Shown here piece by piece: positions 16,746-17,039 of a stretch of DNA of 17,039 nt. A program made the translations under genes and the position numbers. How positions within the stretch are numbered: the stretch's first letter is position 1; each line of letters opens with the position of its first letter. This stretch comes from Lachnospiraceae bacterium (GTDB taxonomy: Bacteria; Bacillota; Clostridia; Lachnospirales; Lachnospiraceae). The notes below the pieces were generated by a model, which saw only the letters and a program-made list of their open reading frames with translations, was not told where the DNA came from and did no database searches. Location: the NCBI GenBank assembly GCA_900764225.1, contig CAAFNG010000096.1:1-17039 (forward strand). The letters are read 5' to 3'.

Positions 16746-16799
16746 GAGACGGTCATCACTTTTTTTACTCCAATAGTTTCAAAAAATGATGACCGTCTC
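16746..16799. repeat. Perfect 13-bp inverted repeat with 28-bp centre
   Basis: GAGACGGTCATCA (16746-16758) is repeated in reverse complement as TGATGACCGTCTC (16787-16799). Inside, a T-run (16760-16766) and an A-run (16781-16786) can extend the stem to about 19 bp with one bulged C. Neither strand has a T-tract after the stem, so it is not a classical terminator. It lies 18 bp upstream of the -35 box of the pseudouridine synthase gene. Confidence 0.8.
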
Positions 16800-17010
16800 A
16801 ACACTCTTCGTTATTCAATTTTTAATCCTCTTTGTTTTTCGAATCGAGTTATCTGGTTATACTTCATATTTATCAATCGAAATTTCTGATTTTATATACC
16901 TGATAAAATAATTTCGATTCTCTGTATTTAGTTTTTTCTGATATTTTCTTTTTCGGTTCCTTCGTCTTATTCTATTTCCTGCTCATAAACGACTGATATA
17001 TGTATATCTA
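16800..17010. other. AT-rich intergenic DNA at the right end, no gene seen
   Basis: No open frame with a ribosome binding site or recognisable protein occurs here. The only clear structure is the inverted repeat at 16875-16919. The stretch ends at the adapter, so a gene just beyond the right edge would not be visible. Confidence 0.6.
16875..16919. repeat. Two-tier inverted repeat
   Basis: Outer arms AATCGAAAT (16875-16883) and ATTTCGATT (16911-16919) are perfect reverse complements. Inner arms ATTTTAT (16889-16895) and ATAAAAT (16903-16909) pair around a 7-nt loop. The whole could fold as one 45-nt hairpin with an internal loop. No T-tract follows on either strand. AT-richness makes the inner arm less significant than the outer one. 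Confidence 0.6.
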
Positions 17011-17039
17011 CTGTCTCTTATACACATCTCCGAGCCCAC
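17011..17039 (-). other. Nextera adapter read-through (non-genomic)
   Basis: The last 29 bases are CTGTCTCTTATACACATCT, the reverse complement of the Tn5 mosaic end, followed by CCGAGCCCAC, the beginning of the Nextera read-2 side adapter. It is technical sequence; genomic sequence ends at about 17010. Confidence 0.98.

Overview
The window looks like ordinary chromosome from an anaerobic, low-to-mid-GC Firmicute, most likely a gut Lachnospiraceae. The evidence is a bifunctional aldehyde/alcohol dehydrogenase (AdhE), strong AGGAGG-type ribosome binding sites, TTGACA/TATAAT-type promoters, U-tailed terminators, and a V-type ATPase operon in the Enterococcus/clostridial gene order. Both contig ends carry Nextera (Tn5) adapter sequence (1-17 and 17011-17039), so about 16.99 kb is genomic and the ends are library or assembly artefacts, not biological junctions.

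Layout, left to right. (1) 24-70: terminator of an unseen upstream gene on the + strand. (2) 113-3370: adhE on the + strand with two Rex-like operators, a consensus promoter, a leader of about 455 nt and a strong terminator. (3) 3397-5536, minus strand: a class I/II PLP aminotransferase, convergent with adhE and separated from it by an 81-nt inverted repeat that probably terminates both ways; then a PAP2-family membrane phosphatase. (4) 5706-14439, minus strand: a nine-gene operon for a complete V/A-type rotary ATPase. In transcription order it is ntpF-I-K-E-C-G-A-B-D, with one recognisable promoter, one terminator and tight or overlapping junctions. (5) 14570-15897, minus strand: a lone lipoprotein substrate-binding protein of the ribose/galactose-binding type, with its own promoter and terminator and no permease or ATPase beside it. 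(6) 15904-16728, minus strand: a RluA-family pseudouridine synthase behind a structured leader. (7) 16746-17010: AT-rich intergenic DNA with two inverted repeats.

How it fits together: AdhE reoxidises NADH while reducing acetyl-CoA to ethanol, and the Rex-like sites suggest NADH/NAD+-responsive control. The rotary ATPase interconverts ATP and an ion gradient. All five proteolipid residues known to hold Na+ in Enterococcus hirae NtpK are present, as are the catalytic Glu, P-loop Lys and arginine finger, so a working Na+-coupled enzyme is the best inference. The other genes are single units without a shared pathway.

I found no mobile element, CRISPR array, tRNA or rRNA, toxin-antitoxin or defence locus, and no clear novel system. 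The least explained items are the rlu leader with two interchangeable CUGCC/GGCAG pairings, the long adhE leader, the orphan binding protein, and the inverted repeats at 3397-3477, 16746-16799 and 16875-16919.
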